64,000 bases of DNA, taken from NCBI GenBank assembly GCA_036426205.1, contig CM071568.1, positions 54,621,575 through 54,685,574 of the forward strand, in the 5' to 3' direction. The DNA comes from Ascaphus truei (lineage: Eukaryota; Chordata; Amphibia; Anura; Ascaphidae). The notes beneath the pieces were generated by a model. It ran no database searches. It was not told the origin of the DNA and worked only from the letters and a program-made list of their open reading frames with translations. Shown here piece by piece: positions 62,837 to 64,000 of the stretch. The stretch's first letter is position 1. Each line of letters opens with the position of its first letter. The translations under genes and the position numbers were made by a program.

Positions 62837-64000
62837 GTAGGCATATTACACTTTTTATATTACATTTTATATCTTCGTTTAGTGTTCTTTTTTGGAATCC
62901 TGTGTCACTTTGTTACACTGTGGCTAGAAGACACAGAAGACACATAGGGCTAAATTCATTATAGGCCCATGTTGCTGCGGTAAAATGGAGCATTATTACG
63001 AAATTGGTTTGAAGCGATATTTTCTAGAAAATTATTTATTTATACATGCGTAGCTATGTTCATCTCATTTCCATTTCATCATCGCTAGTGATAGAAATAG
63101 GTCATAGAAATCCGCAATAGTCAGCGCTAGTGATGCAGTTGTGAAGGGGGGTAGGAGATATTCCACTTTTATACTACAGAGTTATGCAATAGCATTTCTT
63201 ATATCAAATTATTTAACCTCTTTGATGTCTGAGGCTACTAATGCATGGCAAATGAATACCTGAAGGCATACAATGGGTTAATATACAACATAAACCCTCC
63301 AGAAATAATAATAATAAAAAAAGACAGAGCATTGATATGTGGACATATTAACCCCTTAGTAGCCCATAGGTTTACCGTGACTAGTTGGGGGTTGGGCTAC
63401 AAAGGGGTCAATATATTATGTTAATATTATGTATTTGTATCACTTTGTGTAGGTTGGGCAGTCTTATCTTTCCTGTCTATGTAGTGGCCATTATATACAT
63501 AGTTAAAGTAGGCTAACGCCAGCCTGGGGATCGTGATAAAAAAAACCCAATGGTAGTTCAATATGGCCGAGTGTATAGTGAAGGTGAAAAAGTAATTTGG
63601 TGTTAATTACTCATTTGCATGCTTATTTGCATATGCTGTGTTAAAGATTTCACCTCGGTACAAAAAAACCTTTTCATGTTCACCAATTCCATTTCCCTTT
63701 GTTCTGCTCTTTACCCTCCTCCTTCCCCCCTCAGGGGAGTGATGACCTATTATTCAACACTACTCACCATTAGAGAAATTATATGATGGAAAAATGAGGG
63801 GCCTGTGTAACATAAAAATAATCAAAATACTTTAATTTTCTGCTAAGGAACTATCTAGTCAGGTTGATAGGATATCTGGAAAAATTACTTCTAACTCAGA
63901 TACACTTGTTTTTTTTTTTAAACCAAGAAAGGGAAATTTGCTATATTCCATTATAATATGTATGTCAATGCATAGTATAACTCTCCTGTTAATGCAACGG
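62837..64000 (+). other. RIPK2: RIPK2 intron 2, partial
   Basis: Intronic; contains an imperfect 22-bp-arm inverted repeat at 63345-63414 (TTAACCCCTTAGTAGCCCA / TGGGCTACAAAGGGGTCAA). No further exon seen. Confidence 0.8.

Overview
The window looks like a piece of a repeat-rich vertebrate genome, most probably an amphibian and probably a frog. The only host gene I can support is RIPK2, on the + strand at the right end. Exon 1 (57720-57976) and exon 2 (62683-62836) carry the kinase N-lobe with good splice sites and matching phase; the rest of the gene lies beyond the window. The amphibian call rests on the mix of repeats: L2-, CR1- and L1/Tx1-type LINEs, Penelope-like elements, chromodomain and PNMA-like Ty3/Gypsy elements, hAT and Harbinger-like MITEs. 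It is inference, not proof.

Layout. 1-3.5 kb: a reverse-oriented Ty3/Gypsy gag-protease with SCAN-like capsid, its tRNA-Leu primer site and LTR, then remnants of a second Gypsy family. 5.2-18.06 kb: a deep nest. A PNMA-like Gypsy (LTR 5239-6070, gag 6286-6778) is broken by LTR fragments, an L2-like LINE (itself split by a solo LTR with GGACA duplications) and a chromovirus integrase (split by a solo LTR with CTGAG duplications), before gag resumes at 14674 and runs into a pol tail. 18.57-22.91 kb: a nearly intact LTR element inside a CR1 LINE, with about 98% identical LTRs and CTTTT target duplications; instead of gag-pol it carries one uninterrupted 777-codon coiled-coil ORF in sense orientation. 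22.9-25.9 kb: CR1, a small MITE and an LTR holding an 18-bp minisatellite. 26-32.3 kb: an L1/Tx1-type LINE (reverse) split by about 3 kb of other repeats. 33.5-35.2 kb: a hAT-type element with perfect 8-bp target duplications and an internal minisatellite. 35.3-46.7 kb: MITEs, fold-back repeats, Gypsy LTRs in both orientations, a gag-protease block (41303-43203) and a 0.75-kb inverted duplication. 48-56 kb: a (CA)-type minisatellite block, two Penelope-like remnants and a solo LTR with a nested insertion. 56-64 kb: RIPK2 with intronic MITEs and an LTR whose promoter region has a tandem array of NRF1-like sites.

The most interesting items are the LTR element that has replaced gag-pol with a long coiled-coil ORF (18572-22908), and hammerhead-ribozyme-like motifs scattered over several repeats, the best at 37173-37215 (reverse strand) with all core bases and a 6-bp stem I. 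Nothing prokaryotic was seen: no operons, CRISPR, or tRNA/rRNA genes.
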